NCBI RefSeq assembly: GCF_015711475.1
Contig: NZ_CP065027.1
Span: 2,418,001 to 2,482,000, forward strand
Source: Actinomyces trachealis
GTDB lineage: Bacteria > Actinomycetota > Actinomycetes > Actinomycetales > Actinomycetaceae
Reading direction: 5' to 3'
Length of the DNA stretch: 64,000 bases
Both the position numbers and the translations under genes were made by a program. Of the stretch, positions 62,798 to 64,000 are shown piece after piece (within the stretch, counting starts at the first letter, position 1; the number at the start of each line of letters is the position of its first letter). The notes beneath the pieces are model-generated. The model did not search any database. It saw only the letters and a list, made by a program, of their open reading frames with translations, and was not told where the DNA came from.

Positions 62798-63679
62798 GTG
62801 ATTGGTTCTGAGATCTCGCTGCTGGCGGCCTTCCTTGGTGGGGTGCTGACGCTTCTGGCACCCTGCTCGGTGATGTTGCTGCCGGCGTTCTTCGCCTACG
62901 CCTTCACGTCCTCACGCGCGCTGCTGGCACGCACGGCTGTGTTCTGGCTGGGGCTGGTGAGCACGCTGGTACCTCTAGGGGCGGCGGCCTCCACTGCCGG
63001 TGCGGTGCTGCGTGCGCATATGGGTAGCCTGGTGCTGGTTGGTGGCGTGCTGCTGGTGGTGCTGGGGCTGATGCAGGCCCTAGCGGTGCCGCTGCATGTG
63101 CCGGGGGTGGGGTCTGGGCATGTGCTCGGGCCTAGAGGGCGTGTTTCTGTTGTTGGCGGCGCTGCCGGTGCTGGGGCGGGCAATGAGAACCGCCGGGACG
63201 CGGCCAACCCACTGTCTGTGTACCTGCTGGGCGCCTTGTACGGGTTGGCTGGGGTGAGTTGCGCCGGACCGATCCTGGGCGCGGTGCTGGTGCTGGCTGG
63301 CTTTGGCGGTGAGCCGGTGCGGGCCGCCGGGATTATGGTGGTGTACGCCACCGGTATGGTTTTGCCGTTGGCGCTGCTGGCGCTTTTGTGGGAGTCGGCC
63401 GGATTGTCGCAGCGGGCGTGGCTGCGGCCGCGGCCGGTACGGGTGCTGGGGCGGCACACCACCTGGACGGAGTTGCTGGGCGGCCTGGTCTGTGTGGCCC
63501 TAGGGCTGTTGATGGTGACGGTCGGGCCGCAGGGCCTGGGTGGGGGGCTGCTGTCGGTGCAGCGGCTAGCCCAGCTGGAGGACCTGGTACTGGCACGCGC
63601 AGGCCTGGTTCCTTGGTGGCTGGTAGCGGCTATCGGCGGTCTGCTGGTGGCGGCAGCGGTGCTGGCGCGGCGTCGTTGA
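62798..63679 (+). CDS. ccdA: CcdA/DsbD-type thiol-redox membrane protein
   Basis: 293 aa, GTG start. Six or more membrane helices with the two reactive cysteines in LLAPCSVMLLP (Cys23) and GVSCAGPILG (Cys155), which pass electrons from cytoplasmic thioredoxin outward. A Gly/Arg-rich loop (about 101-135) and a long region after helix 5 are longer than in the minimal CcdA. Works with the DsbA-like protein upstream. Confidence 0.88.
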   Translation: MIGSEISLLAAFLGGVLTLLAPCSVMLLPAFFAYAFTSSRALLARTAVFWLGLVSTLVPLGAAASTAGAVLRAHMGSLVLVGGVLLVVLGLMQALAVPLHVPGVGSGHVLGPRGRVSVVGGAAGAGAGNENRRDAANPLSVYLLGALYGLAGVSCAGPILGAVLVLAGFGGEPVRAAGIMVVYATGMVLPLALLALLWESAGLSQRAWLRPRPVRVLGRHTTWTELLGGLVCVALGLLMVTVGPQGLGGGLLSVQRLAQLEDLVLARAGLVPWWLVAAIGGLLVAAAVLARRR

Positions 63680-63795
63680 CGCTTGCCGTTCCGAGGAAAC
63701 TGGTCACTGGCGGAGGAGCAGAGCGGTTTCCTGCTATGGGGCGCGGGCAGCAGGGTGGGTGGTCCGCGTGGCGTGCAGCATCGGCGGCTGAGCTT

Positions 63796-63870
63796 GTTCG
63801 ACACCTGAACCTGGCCTCGACACCCCAGTTGCGGCAACCAGGGTGTCGAACGCGGGCTCGGGTGTCGAGG
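63796..63870. repeat. four-site TCGACACC array
   Basis: Sites: A GTTCGACACC (63796-63805), B CCTCGACACC (63815-63824), A' GGTGTCGAAC (63842-63851), B' GGTGTCGAGG (63861-63870). A' and B' are exact reverse complements of A and B, and both pairs have a 19-base period. B, A' and the central GTTGC/GCAAC can form a hairpin. It starts 116 bases past ccdA. Confidence 0.7.
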
Positions 63871-63920
63871 TGGCCAGTAGTGCCTGTGGGGTACTAAGCC
63901 GGGGAGGGCCCGGGGAAGCA

Positions 63921-64000
63921 TGTCAGGAAATGCAGCACTTAGAGTAACGCTGGCGCAGTCAGCTCAGAGAAACGTTGCAATTCCGCGAATCTGCCCCGTG
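63921..64000 (-). repeat. intergenic inverted-repeat element, copy 3 (cut by window end)
   Basis: TGTCAGGAAATGCAGCACTT (63921-63940) matches the reverse complement of the right arms of copies 1 and 2, and the following CGTTGCAATTCCGCG matches the reverse complement of their interior. The other arm should lie just beyond base 64000. Confidence 0.75.

Overview
This 64 kb window is high-GC DNA. Its CDSs mostly end codons in G or C and carry purine-rich ribosome-binding sites, with occasional GTG or TTG starts. The gene content suggests an Actinomyces-like member of the Actinomycetaceae: DUF5926 and DUF5129 proteins, YwiC, a pseudokinase fused to an LPG-synthase-type membrane domain, ESX/WXG-like proteins, class I aldolase beside DUF5926, and copper genes behind a CsoR-type operator. 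The genus is an inference; there is no rRNA or tRNA gene to test it.

Layout. 0-6.6 kb: a LacI regulator, an orphan lipoprotein sugar-binding protein, a HAD phosphatase, serS and a divergent oxyR. 6.7-11.6 kb: an accessory island with a dead IS5-like element (imperfect terminal inverted repeats, twice-frameshifted transposase), then a type VII-style toxin cassette (DUF6507 partner, 706-aa pre-toxin with C-terminal GH-E nuclease, ankyrin and DUF2185 immunity genes). 11.6-19.2 kb: lipid kinase, a DHA2 drug exporter behind two tandem operators, pheA, a large uncharacterised membrane protein and a GT2 glycosyltransferase. 19.2-20.2 kb: a gene-free stretch full of dyads. 20.2-29.7 kb: class I fructose-bisphosphate aldolase, DUF5926, two DUF5129-type proteins, ridA, pgm, ywiC, hisC. 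29.7-36.8 kb: a holin-like membrane protein, a WXG-like protein paired with a large alpha/beta hydrolase, unknown membrane proteins, a methyltransferase and purB.

36.9-45.0 kb is a carbohydrate locus: LacI regulator and secreted GH16 on one strand; GH36 alpha-galactosidase and its own binding-protein/two-permease ABC importer on the other; a strong palindromic operator lies between them. 45.0-48.1 kb is copper export (CsoR-type promoter, copZ, P-type ATPase). 48.2-51.6 kb has a broken lipoprotein gene and the pseudokinase/LPG-synthase fusion. 51.7-56.3 kb is a peptide-sensing or detoxification-like cluster: small membrane protein, ABC ATPase and permease, a 59-codon gene, a NarL-type two-component pair, then a self-contained short transcription unit encoding a 21-codon Trp/Phe-rich peptide followed by a terminator-like hairpin. 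56.3-64 kb: cycA, a DUF2079 protein, a wrecked fluC, NfeD/flotillin, and a DsbA-like/CcdA thiol-redox pair.

The most unusual items are: (i) an approximately 120-bp intergenic repeat bounded by inverted repeats, seen three times; (ii) the orphan attenuator-like aromatic-rich mini-gene at 56.1 kb; (iii) the toxin/double-immunity island beside a decayed IS; (iv) several clear operators whose regulators are not in the window; and (v) a histidine-kinase gene whose 3' two thirds has strongly A/C-biased codon choice. All family assignments are by reading motifs; no searches were run.
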